Origin: a cyanobacterium PCC 7702
GTDB taxonomy: Bacteria > Cyanobacteriota > Cyanobacteriia > Cyanobacteriales > Nostocaceae
DNA length: 64,000 bases
Direction of reading: 5' to 3'
NCBI GenBank assembly: GCA_000332255.1
Contig: KB235926.1
Coordinates: forward strand, 2,368,734-2,432,733
A model generated the notes under the pieces. That model was given only the letters and a program-made list of their open reading frames with translations. It searched no databases and had not been told where the DNA came from. This document shows, one piece after another, positions 1 through 8,756 of this stretch; position 1 is the first letter of the stretch; every line of letters starts with the position of its first letter. Made by a program: the position numbers and the translations under genes.

Positions 1-393
1 GTAGAAGTAGCACCCGGTTATGCTCGTAATTACCTAATTCCCAAAAGTTTGGCAACTTTTGCAACTCCTGGTATTCTCAAACAAGTAGAACGCCGTCGGG
101 AATTAGAACGCCAGCGACAGTTAGAACTCAAACAAAAAGCAGCTGAACAAAAAGCGGCTATAGAAAAAGTTGGCACCTTTAATATTGCCAAACAAGTGGG
201 CGAAAAACAAGCTATCTTCGGTACCGTTACTACTCAAGATGTCGCTGATGTAATTCAACAAATCACAGGTATCGAAGTGGATCGGCGCGGTATTACCATA
301 CCTGATATAGGTATGTTGGGAACCTACGAAGCACAAATCAAGCTACACTCAGAAGTAACGGCAAAAATCAACATTCAAGTTGTAGCTAGCTAA
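1..393 (+). CDS. rplI: 50S ribosomal protein L9, 5' end cut by the window
   Basis: The frame is open from base 1 and 130 codons are visible. It begins inside the L9 N-terminal signature ([15 protein letters not shown]), so about 20 residues lie outside the window if the protein has the usual length of about 150. After the signature come a long charged helix rich in E, R, Q and K (about visible residues 25-55), the classic L9 connecting helix, and then the C-terminal domain. L9 binds 23S rRNA at the base of the L1 stalk in the large ribosomal subunit. A hairpin terminator follows, then dnaB 79 bp downstream; rplI-dnaB is a common bacterial neighbourhood. The identification is firm. Confidence 0.95.
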   Translation, partial: VEVAPGYARNYLIPKSLATFATPGILKQVERRRELERQRQLELKQKAAEQKAAIEKVGTFNIAKQVGEKQAIFGTVTTQDVADVIQQITGIEVDRRGITIPDIGMLGTYEAQIKLHSEVTAKINIQVVAS

Positions 394-421
394 AAATCTA
401 CAGCAAACAGATATCTTTTGG

Positions 422-446
422 AGACGTTGCACTGCAACGTCTTTAT
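422..446 (+). terminator. Hairpin terminator between rplI and dnaB
   Basis: AGACGTTG (422-429) pairs with CAACGTCT (435-442). Counting the inner bases, it is a 10-bp stem around a single C. TTATG follows, so the U-tract is short. It sits 28 bp after the rplI stop and about 30 bp before dnaB, so it probably ends or attenuates the rplI transcript. Confidence 0.55.
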
Positions 447-472
447 GTATTGAAAGCAAAAATTATCCACCT

Positions 473-1825
473 ATGTCTGAACAACTGAATTTTCAGGGAA
501 TAGGTAGCGATCGCCTACCTCCTCAAAATATCGAAGCAGAAGAAGCGATACTAGGAGGTATATTACTCGATCCAGAAGCCATAAGCAGAGTTAGCGATCG
601 CTTGGTACCGGAAGCATTTTACATCAGCGCTCACAAGGATATATATCAAGCAGCACTGCACCTTTACGAAGCTCGCAAACCCACAGACTTGCTTTCGGTT
701 GCCAACTGGCTAGATGATAACGACATGCTTACTCGCGTGGGTGGAAGAAATAAACTAGCCTCTCTTGTAGACAGAACAGTTTCAGCAGTTAACATTGACG
801 CCTTAGCATCATTGGTAATGGAAAAATACCTGCGACGTCAGTTAATTAAAGCAGGTAACGAAATTGTTCAGTTAGGGTACCAAACAGAAAACGAGTTACC
901 CCACATTCTCGATCTCGCAGAACAAAAAGTTTTTGCGATCGCCCAGGAACGTCCCCAGTCTGGTTTAGTTCACATTGGGGAGACCTTGGTCAATGCTTTT
1001 CAGGAGATAGAAACTCGCCACCAGGGTTTAGCTTTACCAGGTGTACCGAGTGGATTTTACGATCTAGACGCCATGACCAGCGGTTTCCAGCCTTCTGATT
1101 TAATTATCGTTGCTGGTAGACCATCTATGGGAAAAACAGCTTTTTGCTTGAATCTCACCTATAATGTTGCAGCTACCTATAAGCTACCAGTTGCTATTTT
1201 CAGCTTGGAAATGTCAAAAGAGCAATTGGTACAACGCCTGCTAGCAAGCGAAGCAGAAATTGAAAGCGGTTATTTGCGCAGCGGACGTATCAGCCAATCG
1301 CAGTGGGAACCTTTAAGCCGTGCTATCAGCTTGCTTTCAGAAATGCCAATTTACATTGACGATACACCAAATATTACAGTTACAGAAATGCGCAGTCAAG
1401 CGCGGCGTTTGCAAGCAGAACTAGGAACCAATTTAGGATTAATTGTTATTGATTACTTGCAGCTGATGGAAGGAGCAGGTGACAACCGCGTCCAGGAATT
1501 ATCCAGAATTACTCGCAGTATTAAAGGTTTAGCACGGGAATTATCCGTACCGGTAATTGCTTTGTCTCAGTTAAGTCGAGGGGTAGAAGCGCGTACTAAC
1601 AAGCGTCCCATGTTGTCCGATTTGCGAGAGTCAGGTTCTATCGAACAAGATGCAGACTTAGTAATCATGTTATACAGGGATGAATACTACCACCCTGACA
1701 CTCCCGATAGAGGTATTGCAGAAGTTGTCATCGCCAAGCACCGCAACGGTCCGACAGGAACGATTAAACTTTTATTCGAACCACAATTTACAAAGTTTAA
1801 AAACTTAGCCAAACCAATTGCTTAA
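473..1825 (+). CDS. dnaB: Replicative DNA helicase DnaB
   Basis: This 450-residue protein is the hexameric 5'-3' helicase that unwinds DNA at the replication fork and contacts primase. The N-terminal helical DnaB domain (about residues 15-115, starting near LPPQNIEAEEAILGG) is followed by a linker and a RecA-like ATPase domain. Walker A is GRPSMGKTA at about residues 213-221. Walker B is the hydrophobic strand ending IVIDYLQLM, and the C-terminal motif is SGSIEQDADLVIML. Length and motifs match an ordinary intein-free DnaB, which is worth noting because many cyanobacterial dnaB genes carry inteins. It lies downstream of rplI and converges on the FKBP gene. Confidence 0.97.
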   Translation: MSEQLNFQGIGSDRLPPQNIEAEEAILGGILLDPEAISRVSDRLVPEAFYISAHKDIYQAALHLYEARKPTDLLSVANWLDDNDMLTRVGGRNKLASLVDRTVSAVNIDALASLVMEKYLRRQLIKAGNEIVQLGYQTENELPHILDLAEQKVFAIAQERPQSGLVHIGETLVNAFQEIETRHQGLALPGVPSGFYDLDAMTSGFQPSDLIIVAGRPSMGKTAFCLNLTYNVAATYKLPVAIFSLEMSKEQLVQRLLASEAEIESGYLRSGRISQSQWEPLSRAISLLSEMPIYIDDTPNITVTEMRSQARRLQAELGTNLGLIVIDYLQLMEGAGDNRVQELSRITRSIKGLARELSVPVIALSQLSRGVEARTNKRPMLSDLRESGSIEQDADLVIMLYRDEYYHPDTPDRGIAEVVIAKHRNGPTGTIKLLFEPQFTKFKNLAKPIA

Positions 1826-1841
1826 TTTAGCTCGCAGTTAA

Positions 1842-1889
1842 AGCTAATGGCTAATTGAAACCAGCAATTAGCTATTAGCTATTAGCCAT
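1842..1889. repeat. Heptad short tandem repeat with hairpin between dnaB and FKBP gene
   Basis: TAGCTAT-type heptads run 1869-1889. GCTAATTG (1850-1857) pairs with CAATTAGC (1865-1872) around a 7-nt loop. The repeat lies between the convergent stops of dnaB and the isomerase gene. It is the same family as the repeat at 62643-62687. Short tandem heptad repeats of this kind are typical of filamentous cyanobacteria. Here the hairpin could also act as a shared transcription end. Confidence 0.7.
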
Positions 1890-2377
1890 TAACTCGCTTT
1901 CAAAAGCTCGACATCAAAAATTAAAGTAGCATTAGGAGGAATGATACCACCAGCACCACGAGCACCATAACCCAACTCTGGCGGGATAATTAATTGACGG
2001 CGACCACCTACTTTCATAGTACTGAGTCCTTCGTCCCAACCTTTAATTACTTGTCCGACACCAAGTTGGAACTGAAAAGGGCGACCGCGATCGCGCGAAC
2101 TATCAAACTTAGTACCGTCTTCTAAAGTACCGGTGTAGTGAACCGTAACTCGTTGTCCTGGTTTGGGAAGTGCTCCAGTTCCCTCTACTAAATCAATATA
2201 CTTGAGTCCAGAGGGGGTGGTGACCACACGGGGAGCAGATATAGCTGGGTTTGCAGCAGCAGTTTTTTGTATCTCGGCTGCCAGTGCAGAATTTTCTCGA
2301 CTATCTCCAGGTTGCCCCCATACTAAGACTACAACACACACTAGCATCAAACCCACGCTCAGTAAAATCGCTTTCAA
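1889..2377 (-). CDS. FKBP-type peptidyl-prolyl cis-trans isomerase, membrane-anchored or exported
   Basis: The protein catalyses prolyl cis-trans isomerisation during folding, probably in the periplasm or thylakoid lumen. The FKBP domain fills the C-terminal two thirds, with [27 protein letters not shown] and [25 protein letters not shown] chose a TTG start at 2377 (162 aa). A GGAGG ribosome-binding site lies 7 bases upstream, and the product then begins [19 protein letters not shown], a hydrophobic signal or anchor. A longer in-frame start at 2509 would add 44 residues and overlap the upstream gene, and is less likely. The upstream neighbour on the same strand is the phasin-like gene. The family call is firm; the start is inferred. 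Confidence 0.93.
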   Translation of the reverse strand: MKAILLSVGLMLVCVVVLVWGQPGDSRENSALAAEIQKTAAANPAISAPRVVTTPSGLKYIDLVEGTGALPKPGQRVTVHYTGTLEDGTKFDSSRDRGRPFQFQLGVGQVIKGWDEGLSTMKVGGRRQLIIPPELGYGARGAGGIIPPNATLIFDVELLKAS

Positions 2378-2499
2378 GATCAATCCTCCCTGCTTTTGGT
2401 TATGTAACTGAGTTGCCACCAAAAATCCTACCGCGAGCGAAACTTGCGATTTAAGATTTTCTACACTTTCTAGCCAGCAAGCAGCTGTTTGTGCAATTG

Positions 2500-2823
2500 C
2501 TAGCGCCAAAGCTTATTTTCCAAATCGCGTACCTGACGCTCTAATCGGTCAATCCTACCGCGCAGTTCGTCAACCTCCGATTGACGCGCTACTCCTAAAT
2601 CTTGTAGCATATTTCGCAACTGCCGTTGCATGTTAGCTTCCCAGTGGCCCTGCTCCGACTTGAACTGTTTGACCATATCATCCATTATTGTTTTAGCTTG
2701 CTCTGGATCGAGTTTGCCGTCTTTGACTAATTGATCGCTAACTTCTCGCACCTTATCTGCCACTATAGAAGTTGTACCGATACCGAGCATTAATAATTGC
2801 TGCATCCAATTGTTGCTGTCCAT
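2500..2823 (-). CDS. Phasin-like coiled-coil protein
   Basis: This 107-residue acidic and basic helical protein has no signal peptide. Residues about 1-25 are mildly hydrophobic ([18 protein letters not shown]). A helical middle segment follows, and a C-terminal heptad coiled coil (about 78-107, [22 protein letters not shown]) is suited to oligomerisation. The architecture matches the small cyanobacterial proteins annotated as phasin family or polyhydroxyalkanoate-granule associated. A role at granules is known only for that wider family and is not shown here. It is probably co-transcribed with the downstream FKBP gene on the same strand; the gap is 122 bp with the TTG start. Confidence 0.7.
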   Translation of the reverse strand: MDSNNWMQQLLMLGIGTTSIVADKVREVSDQLVKDGKLDPEQAKTIMDDMVKQFKSEQGHWEANMQRQLRNMLQDLGVARQSEVDELRGRIDRLERQVRDLENKLWR

Positions 2824-3138
2824 ACTGCATTCCTATTACTTGTTTTTCACTAAATGAATCATATTTTGAAATCTAGGCAATGCACCAATACTGGAAGGAT
2901 AATTACTGTAGACTACAGCTCTATTCTGACAGACCCATACAACGAATAAAAGTGAAAGTAAAGACTCTGTCGGGAATTTTGCTGATAACCGTTTTCATCG
3001 CCAGCTCGGTTGCCCTTCAAAATCTCCCCAAGCTAAGGAATTTATATAAAAAATTATGCTCTATTCCTTGCACAAGCTATCACAACTAAGCTTTTGATCT
3101 ATTCTGGAGTAGAAATAATCCAAAAAGTGCGGTGAATC
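2824..3138. other. Intergenic region between divergent genes
   Basis: This 315-bp AT-rich segment separates the phasin-like gene (minus) from the DUF697 gene (plus) and must hold both promoters. A 69-codon plus-strand reading frame at 2880-3089 has no recognisable family and no clear ribosome-binding site. I do not call it a gene. I saw no convincing hairpin or operator. Confidence 0.5.
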
Positions 3139-4617
3139 ATGGTTGTGAAGTTACAACGACCAATCTTAGTGGGAGGACTGGGACTGTCATTTTCAATTTT
3201 GATGTTACAAAGTTTACATCATTCTTTGCTGCAGTTGGGTGAATTTGGTGCGATAAGTTTGTTGGTTGCGGGGGGAGGAGGGTTATTGTGGTTGTTAAAA
3301 CCAAATCGTCCTAAAAACAACTCGCCAGTACTAGAAAGTTTACCCGCCGATCGGACAACACCACAAAAGGCGATTGCCAAAGCTGAAATTGTAGTTAACC
3401 AACTGACTAAGGAAGCAGAAAATCATCCTGCTGTTGCAACACTAGAAGAAACAATATCCCTGCTTTATCAAGAGTTAGACAGAGAAGAAATTCTTGTTGC
3501 CGTTACAGGAGGTAAGTCAGTCGGTAAAACTTCCTTAATTGAAGTTCTCAAATCAAACTGGTGTCCGCAAATACGTCAAAAAGTCAGTTGGGAAGAAACA
3601 CCACCTTTGTTCCTACAAGAAACACCCCAAAACTCTGATGCAGCTGCGCTAGCACAAGCAAAAAAAGCTGATTTTGTCTTGTTCCTCAGCAATGGCGATT
3701 TGACAGACACAGAATTCCAAGCCATACAGCAGCTAAAAGCAGAAAATCAGCAACTGATGTTGGTTTTCAACAAGCAAGACCGCTATTTACCCGATGAACG
3801 CGCCAGTATCTTGCTGTCTGTAAAACAGCGAATGCAGGAAACAACAAAGGTGGTAGCAACCGCTGTTTCTCCTCTTCCCGTTAAAGTCCGCAAGCATGCT
3901 GCGGATGGTTCGGTACAACAGTGGAGCGAGCAACCACCACCAGATATCCAGCAGCTAACGCAACAGTTAGACACGATTTTCGCCCAACAAGGACAGCAAC
4001 TCATATGGGCAACTACAATGAGAAAGGCGTTTTTGCTACAAGCGGAAGCGAAAAATTACCTCAACCAAGTAAGACGCGAACGCGCTAGCGTAGTGATCGA
4101 ACAGTACCAATGGATAGCTGCTGCTGCTGCTTTCGCCAATCCAGTACCAGCTTTGGATATTTTAGCAACAGCAGCAATTAACGCCCAAACCATCGTAGAT
4201 TTGGGTCAAATTTACCAGCAAAAATTTTCCCTCGAACAGGCGAAAATCATAGCAAGTGAAATGGGAAGTTTGATGCTGAAACTTGGTTTGGTAGAACTTT
4301 CTAGTCGGGCGATAGCTACAGTCCTTAAAAGTCACGCCGCAACCTTTATCGCTGGCGGCTTGGTGCAGGGTATAAGTGCAGCTTATTTGACTCGCCTAGC
4401 AGGATGGAGTTTAGTTGAGTATTTCCAACAACAGGAAGTTACTGCCAATTCCACCAGCCGATTGAATATTGAAAAATTAGGGCAAACTTTGCAAAAAGTC
4501 TTTCAGCAAAACCAGCAGATGGGATTTTTGCAAGGGTTTGTTCATCAAGGAATAAAGCTTTTGTCACCAGAAGTAACTGCAGGTGAACTGACTGCTACAA
4601 ACAAGGTGGTGGGATGA
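3139..4617 (+). CDS. DUF697-family membrane-associated GTP-binding protein
   Basis: This 492-residue protein has two N-terminal hydrophobic segments (about 9-25 and 36-53). An Era/Ras-like P-loop region follows, with G1 GGKSVGKTS at about 122-131 and a G4-like NKQD at about 209. The C-terminal hydrophobic DUF697 region (about 325-445) has AAAAAFANPVPALDI and repeated helices. Cyanobacteria carry several such GTPase-DUF697 proteins, and their cellular role is not established. The switch II DxxG motif is not obvious, since the expected region reads ADFVLFLSNGDLT. The gene stands alone on the plus strand and its stop codon lies inside a terminator-like hairpin. Family assignment is good; function is unknown. 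Confidence 0.8.
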   Translation: MVVKLQRPILVGGLGLSFSILMLQSLHHSLLQLGEFGAISLLVAGGGGLLWLLKPNRPKNNSPVLESLPADRTTPQKAIAKAEIVVNQLTKEAENHPAVATLEETISLLYQELDREEILVAVTGGKSVGKTSLIEVLKSNWCPQIRQKVSWEETPPLFLQETPQNSDAAALAQAKKADFVLFLSNGDLTDTEFQAIQQLKAENQQLMLVFNKQDRYLPDERASILLSVKQRMQETTKVVATAVSPLPVKVRKHAADGSVQQWSEQPPPDIQQLTQQLDTIFAQQGQQLIWATTMRKAFLLQAEAKNYLNQVRRERASVVIEQYQWIAAAAAFANPVPALDILATAAINAQTIVDLGQIYQQKFSLEQAKIIASEMGSLMLKLGLVELSSRAIATVLKSHAATFIAGGLVQGISAAYLTRLAGWSLVEYFQQQEVTANSTSRLNIEKLGQTLQKVFQQNQQMGFLQGFVHQGIKLLSPEVTAGELTATNKVVG

Positions 4618-4628
4618 TAATCATCCCA
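4610..4628 (+). terminator. Perfect hairpin overlapping the DUF697 gene stop codon
   Basis: TGGGATGATAATCATCCCA is a perfect 8-bp stem with a 3-nt loop, and the TGA stop (4615-4617) sits in its left arm. It is followed by AAATTTGTG rather than a strong T-tract, so it may protect the 3' end or be a weak terminator. Confidence 0.45.
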
Positions 4629-5111
4629 AATTTGTGAACAAACTTCATTTTTATAGATGTAGCATAAAAAGCCTATCTTTCTCAAGGAACTAATTTGCTA
4701 CATCTTGTATCCTACAAATTGGAATTATTTTTCCCCTTTCTAAATTGTCCCCAAGAAAACATTTGCTAAATCCCCAAACATAGCCTCGATTATTTTTAGG
4801 AACCAGCTCCCGAGCTTTTGGGAAACTATGTTTTTCTGAATACTTAAAAATCATAATAATTCAGGTAAAATACTTAGGTGGCTGTGGTTTGCTAAATACA
4901 GCGTTGCAGACCCCCTATCATGGGTGTCACCTATGTTGCGCAAAAATTCGGTAGTATCGAACTACACTCAAAAAGCACTCTTTTTTCATCTTCCACCCTG
5001 TTGGTAAAGATTCAGGCAGGGGACTTATAGCCCCCCAAATCCCCCAGGAGTTAAAATAGGCTTAAATTTATATAAAGATAAATTAATTAATTACTCAATA
5101 GCTAAAAAGCG
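4629..5111. other. Intergenic region upstream of deoC
   Basis: About 480 bp of AT-rich sequence without a supported gene. TAGGTG (4875-4880) and CACCTA (4928-4933) form only a weak, widely spaced inverted pair. C-rich runs occur near 5030-5050. The deoC promoter must lie here, but I cannot place it with confidence. Confidence 0.4.
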
Positions 5112-5792
5112 ATGGCAGCAGAGTATTCAGACATAGATATTGCGCCATACATAGATCACTCGTTGCTAATTCCCACAGCTACAACCGAGCAAGTCCAGCA
5201 ATGGTGTGAACAAGCAGATAGATTTAACTTTGCAGCAGTTTGCGTAACTCCAGTTAACGTACGCATCGCAGCAGAATACCTGCACAAGAAAAAGCCCAAA
5301 GTTTGTACGGTAATAGGCTTTCCTACAGGAGCAACAACTTCAGCAGTCAAACTTTACGAAGCTCAAGAAGCAGTAGAAAATGGGGCCACTGAGTTAGATG
5401 TGGTCATAAACTTGGGTTGGTTAAAAGCCGGAAAAACTGACGACGTTCATCGAGAAATCGCTGAAATTTGCCAGGAAACAGGGCAAACTGTCAAGGTGAT
5501 TTTGGAAACCAATCTCCTGACGGATGCGGAGAAACGCCTGGCTGCGGAAATATGTATAGATGCAGGGGCAGCATTCCTAAAAACTTGTACGGGTTGGAAT
5601 GGGGGTGCCACAGTAAAAGACGTGCGACTTTTGAAAGAAGTGGCTCGCGAAACAGTAGGAATTAAAGCTTCAGGAGGTATTCGCACCCTCGAACAAGCCC
5701 TAAACTTGATCGTGGCAGGTGCTACCAGATTGGGTACATCTTATGGAGTGGAATTGCTGCAACAGCAAAAAAAGCTGGAGAAGAAAAACTAG
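5112..5792 (+). CDS. deoC: Deoxyribose-phosphate aldolase
   Basis: The enzyme splits 2-deoxyribose 5-phosphate into glyceraldehyde 3-phosphate and acetaldehyde, the last step of deoxynucleoside salvage. The 226-residue TIM-barrel protein has the family's usual length. Visible active-site signatures are [12 protein letters not shown] (the catalytic Asp strand), the Schiff-base lysine K157 in FLKTCTGW, and the second lysine in IKASGGIRT. It is followed by an STRR block and then recO, 72 bp away on the same strand. Cyanobacteria usually carry deoC as a single copy without a deo operon, as here. Confidence 0.96.
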   Translation: MAAEYSDIDIAPYIDHSLLIPTATTEQVQQWCEQADRFNFAAVCVTPVNVRIAAEYLHKKKPKVCTVIGFPTGATTSAVKLYEAQEAVENGATELDVVINLGWLKAGKTDDVHREIAEICQETGQTVKVILETNLLTDAEKRLAAEICIDAGAAFLKTCTGWNGGATVKDVRLLKEVARETVGIKASGGIRTLEQALNLIVAGATRLGTSYGVELLQQQKKLEKKN

Positions 5793-5851
5793 TCATTGTC
5801 ATTTGTCATTTCTCCATTACTAATGTCTAATGACCAATGCCTATTGACTGT
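5791..5851. repeat. Heptad STRR between deoC and recO
   Basis: GTCATT-type units (5792-5810) are followed by the reverse-complement form AATGTCTAATGACCAATG (5822-5839), so the block can fold on itself. It has the same unit type as the sepF-proC block at 42051-42103. Confidence 0.65.
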
Positions 5852-5864
5852 AGACTTATAAATA

Positions 5865-6824
5865 ATGAGCAGAACATACAGAGCAACTGGAATTAATCTG
5901 AGAACCCAAATTTTGGGAGAAGCGGATAGGATAGTAACAATTTTGACAAAAGAATATGGAATCGTTAGAGCTGTTGCTCCAGGAGCGCGCAAATACAACT
6001 CCAGTCTGGGTGGTAGGACTGCAATGTTTGTGGTCAACGACTTACTAATAGCGAAAGGGCGATCGCTTGACAAAATCACCCAAGCCCAAACTATTAAATC
6101 CTACCCCGGTTTGGTAAAAGACTTGGGAAAGCTGGCAGCCAGTCAGTACTTAGCAGAAATAGCACTTTGTCAAGGTCTGAGCGAGCAACCCCAAGAAGAA
6201 CTATACGAACTGCTCAACGAGCACCTGCGACGACTAGAAGAATTATCTAGCCAAAAAAAAACCAGCGTGCTCGCCCTTTTAGCCCACGGACTATTTCAAC
6301 TTTTAGCTTTAGCCGGACTGACACCACAAGTACAAGCATGCTGTTTGACCCAGCGCCCCTTAAGACCAGATTTTACAGATCCCAACTGGCAAGTAGGATT
6401 TAGTATCACTGCTGGCGGAACTATCTGCTTGACAGCTTGGGAAGACTTAAAAAAACAGCAAACACTCCCGAATTTTGCTCGCACCCAGACTTGGAAACAT
6501 CACGGTGGAGAAACTCCACAAAATCAAGCAACTTTACCTCCACAAAGTACCTATTTTTTGCCATTGAATCACAGCCTAGATTGGGAAACCACTTTCCACC
6601 AACAAGAAACACCAGCACTTTCTGGGCGCCTCAACGCCAAAGAACTAGCGATGCTCCAACAGCTGTCGCAATCAGAGATAATGCAAGATGCGACCAGAGA
6701 TGGCGGCTGGTTATCTGTGGAGCAAATTTTGCGTCAGTATGCTCAGTATCACTTTGGTCGCCCTATTCGCTCCGCTGCTTTGATTGATTCTTACTTTGCT
6801 GCAAACCATGATGCAACCCTCTAA
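5865..6824 (+). CDS. recO: DNA repair protein RecO
   Basis: RecO loads RecA onto SSB-coated single-stranded DNA in the RecFOR pathway. The 319-residue product has the N-terminal OB fold (about 1-80: [39 protein letters not shown]) and the helical C-terminal domain. The cysteine cluster that binds zinc in many RecO proteins is incomplete: only a CC pair (about 159-160) and one Cys after TAGGTI are seen. The protein is somewhat longer than the bacterial norm (about 250), with a low-complexity insert around residues 210-245. Its 3' end overlaps the start of the MFS transporter, which suggests translational coupling. Confidence 0.93.
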   Translation: MSRTYRATGINLRTQILGEADRIVTILTKEYGIVRAVAPGARKYNSSLGGRTAMFVVNDLLIAKGRSLDKITQAQTIKSYPGLVKDLGKLAASQYLAEIALCQGLSEQPQEELYELLNEHLRRLEELSSQKKTSVLALLAHGLFQLLALAGLTPQVQACCLTQRPLRPDFTDPNWQVGFSITAGGTICLTAWEDLKKQQTLPNFARTQTWKHHGGETPQNQATLPPQSTYFLPLNHSLDWETTFHQQETPALSGRLNAKELAMLQQLSQSEIMQDATRDGGWLSVEQILRQYAQYHFGRPIRSAALIDSYFAANHDATL

Positions 6825-8406
6825 TTTGGATCAAAAAATCCTGCCACTGTCACCAAGTCATCTCCCAAAGCAGAATAGGGCATCAGTGGCGAAATTGTAT
6901 AATTACCCAACTGCAGTATCAAAGACAACACAAGATTGGCAGTCTGGAAGAGACCTTGACAGCCAAAAACAGCTAACCTCAGAACCCGGAAATAGCAACT
7001 CTCAAGTTACACCAGAAAACAGCTCCAACGAGCAACCAGCAAATACAGAACAAATAACGGCGGTTGAGCAAGCACCAAAGCCGCAAAAGCCTGATTTTCG
7101 TGAACCAGCAGCAAGGGATGGTAAAGAACGCGGGTTTTTACCTGTGTTGAAAAATCCCAATTTTTTGGCTCTCTGGGGCGGACAAATCTTTTGTCAGCTA
7201 GCGGATAAAGTGTATTTAGTGTTGATGATCGCCTTGATCAACACTCACTTTCAAATTGGCGATCGCACCCTCAGCGCTTGGGTATCAGCATTGATGATGG
7301 CCTTCACCATTCCTGCAGTATTATTTGGTTCCCTAGCAGGAGTGTTTGTAGACCGGTGGTCGAAAAAAGTAGTACTGGTAGGAACAAATATTTGGCGAGG
7401 AATTCTAGTTTTGGCAATTCCCTTCCTGCTGTGGCTAACCCAAGATTGGCAACCAATAATCGGAGTACTGCCCGTCGGTTTTGCTATTATTCTAGGAGTA
7501 ACTTTTTTAGTATCGACCTTAACACAATTTTTTGCCCCAGCAGAACAGGCGACAATTCCTTTAGTAGTCAAACAGCAACACTTGCTCTCAGCTAATTCTC
7601 TCTACACCACAACCATGATGGCATCGGTAATTATCGGATTCGCTATTGGCGAACCGCTTTTAGCCGCAGCCGATCGCCTCTGGTCAGTGCTGGTCGGCGA
7701 TAACAACGGACTCGGCAAAGAAATCGTTGTTGGTGGTAGTTACGCCCTCGCTGGACTGATCTTGTTGCTGCTAGTAACTAACGAAAAACCCCACGCCCCC
7801 GAAACAGAATTTCCACACGTGTTTGCTGACCTGCGAGATGGCTTGCAATATTTGCAACAAAATCCCCGGCTTCGCAATGCTTTAATCCAACTGATTATTC
7901 TGTTTTCAGTTTTCGCCGCCCTAACCGTTCTTGCCGTTCGCATGGCTGAAATCATTCCTGATTTAAAAGCAGAGCAGTTTGGCTTTTTGCTAGCAGCTGG
8001 CGGCGTCGGTATTGCTGTGGGAGCAACAATACTCGGCCAGTTTGGACAACGCTTCCATCACACTCAGTTAAGTTTATGTGGCTGTGCGGGTATGGTCGCA
8101 TCTTTAATTGGCCTTTCCTTGTTTACCCAGCAACTAGGGATTGTTCTGCTATTGGTAATGCTGTTAGGCATCTTTGGAGCGTTGGTCGGTATACCAATGC
8201 AGACCGCCATTCAAACGGAAACCCCAGCACAGATGCGCGGCAAAGTCTTTGGTTTGCAAAATAATGTGATTAATATTGCCCTCACTCTACCCCTTGCATT
8301 GGCAGGTGTGGCAGAAACCTTTTTGGGATTGCAAGCAGTTTTTTTGGCATTAGGAGCGATCGTTTGTTTGGGTGGACTGTTAACTCTATCTAATTCCCGA
8401 GAATAA
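6808..8406 (+). CDS. MFS transporter with long hydrophilic N-terminus
   Basis: The protein is about 530 residues. The first 100 or so are hydrophilic, Q/P/S/N-rich and probably disordered in the cytosol. From [21 protein letters not shown] onward it is a 12-segment MFS fold, with the inter-helix motif [12 protein letters not shown] and a second-half region [12 protein letters not shown]. It resembles the MFS_3 (enterobactin-exporter-like) branch common in cyanobacteria; the substrate is unknown. Adjacent ATG codons at 6808 and 6811 lie within the last codons of recO, so the genes overlap by up to 17 bp. I prefer this start over the upstream TTG at 6784. Confidence 0.85.
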   Translation: MMQPSNLDQKILPLSPSHLPKQNRASVAKLYNYPTAVSKTTQDWQSGRDLDSQKQLTSEPGNSNSQVTPENSSNEQPANTEQITAVEQAPKPQKPDFREPAARDGKERGFLPVLKNPNFLALWGGQIFCQLADKVYLVLMIALINTHFQIGDRTLSAWVSALMMAFTIPAVLFGSLAGVFVDRWSKKVVLVGTNIWRGILVLAIPFLLWLTQDWQPIIGVLPVGFAIILGVTFLVSTLTQFFAPAEQATIPLVVKQQHLLSANSLYTTTMMASVIIGFAIGEPLLAAADRLWSVLVGDNNGLGKEIVVGGSYALAGLILLLLVTNEKPHAPETEFPHVFADLRDGLQYLQQNPRLRNALIQLIILFSVFAALTVLAVRMAEIIPDLKAEQFGFLLAAGGVGIAVGATILGQFGQRFHHTQLSLCGCAGMVASLIGLSLFTQQLGIVLLLVMLLGIFGALVGIPMQTAIQTETPAQMRGKVFGLQNNVINIALTLPLALAGVAETFLGLQAVFLALGAIVCLGGLLTLSNSRE

Positions 8407-8756
8407 CTGTCTGCTCAAACGGGCAAGATTATTTATTATCGAAAGCATTTACTTTCGTGGTAAACTTAGACTGATAATAAAATACCAAATAATCTTGTTG
8501 GGGATCAACCCACAATTAGCTAGAAATAATTTCTAGCCAAAATGGGTTTTATGACCCACACAACTTAATGACAAAGTGATAAATAAAAAAGAAATCTATC
8601 AAACTCTTTGGTGAACACAGCATAAAACTTTTTGTTTGAAGTGGGTACTGGCTGTATTTTATCATTAGCACTAAGCCAGCAAGTACAAAAACAAAACAAC
8701 ACAAAAAAACAAAAACTAAAACATTAAACCCGCTTTTCTAAACAGTTAATCAAAGA
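8407..8756. other. Intergenic region upstream of the GT4 gene, contains nested hairpins
   Basis: 350 bp between the MFS gene and the GT4 gene. CGAAAG (8440-8445) pairs with CTTTCG (8452-8457) without a T-tract. The conspicuous element is the nested hairpin at 8507-8558, annotated separately. The remaining 200 bp before the GT4 start are A-rich and hold no reading frame of note. Confidence 0.5.
8507..8558 (+). promoter_or_regulatory. Nested, mutually exclusive hairpins before the GT4 gene
   Basis: A perfect 9-bp stem, GCTAGAAAT/ATTTCTAGC with a single-base loop (8519-8537), is enclosed by AACCCA (8507-8512) pairing with TGGGTT (8543-8548). The same TGGGT (8543-8547) can instead pair with ACCCA (8554-8558). 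Two alternative folds sharing one strand is the arrangement seen in attenuators and riboswitch expression platforms. The 5' UTR function is inference, because the transcription start is unknown and the gene starts 200 bp downstream. Confidence 0.35.

Noticed and set aside
473-1825. Intein inside dnaB
   Set aside because: The protein is 450 residues with uninterrupted Walker A and downstream motifs; no splicing-domain sequence is present.
2880-3089. 69-codon plus-strand frame in the phasin/DUF697 gap
   Set aside because: No ribosome-binding site, odd composition and no similarity I can recognise; promoter DNA is more likely.
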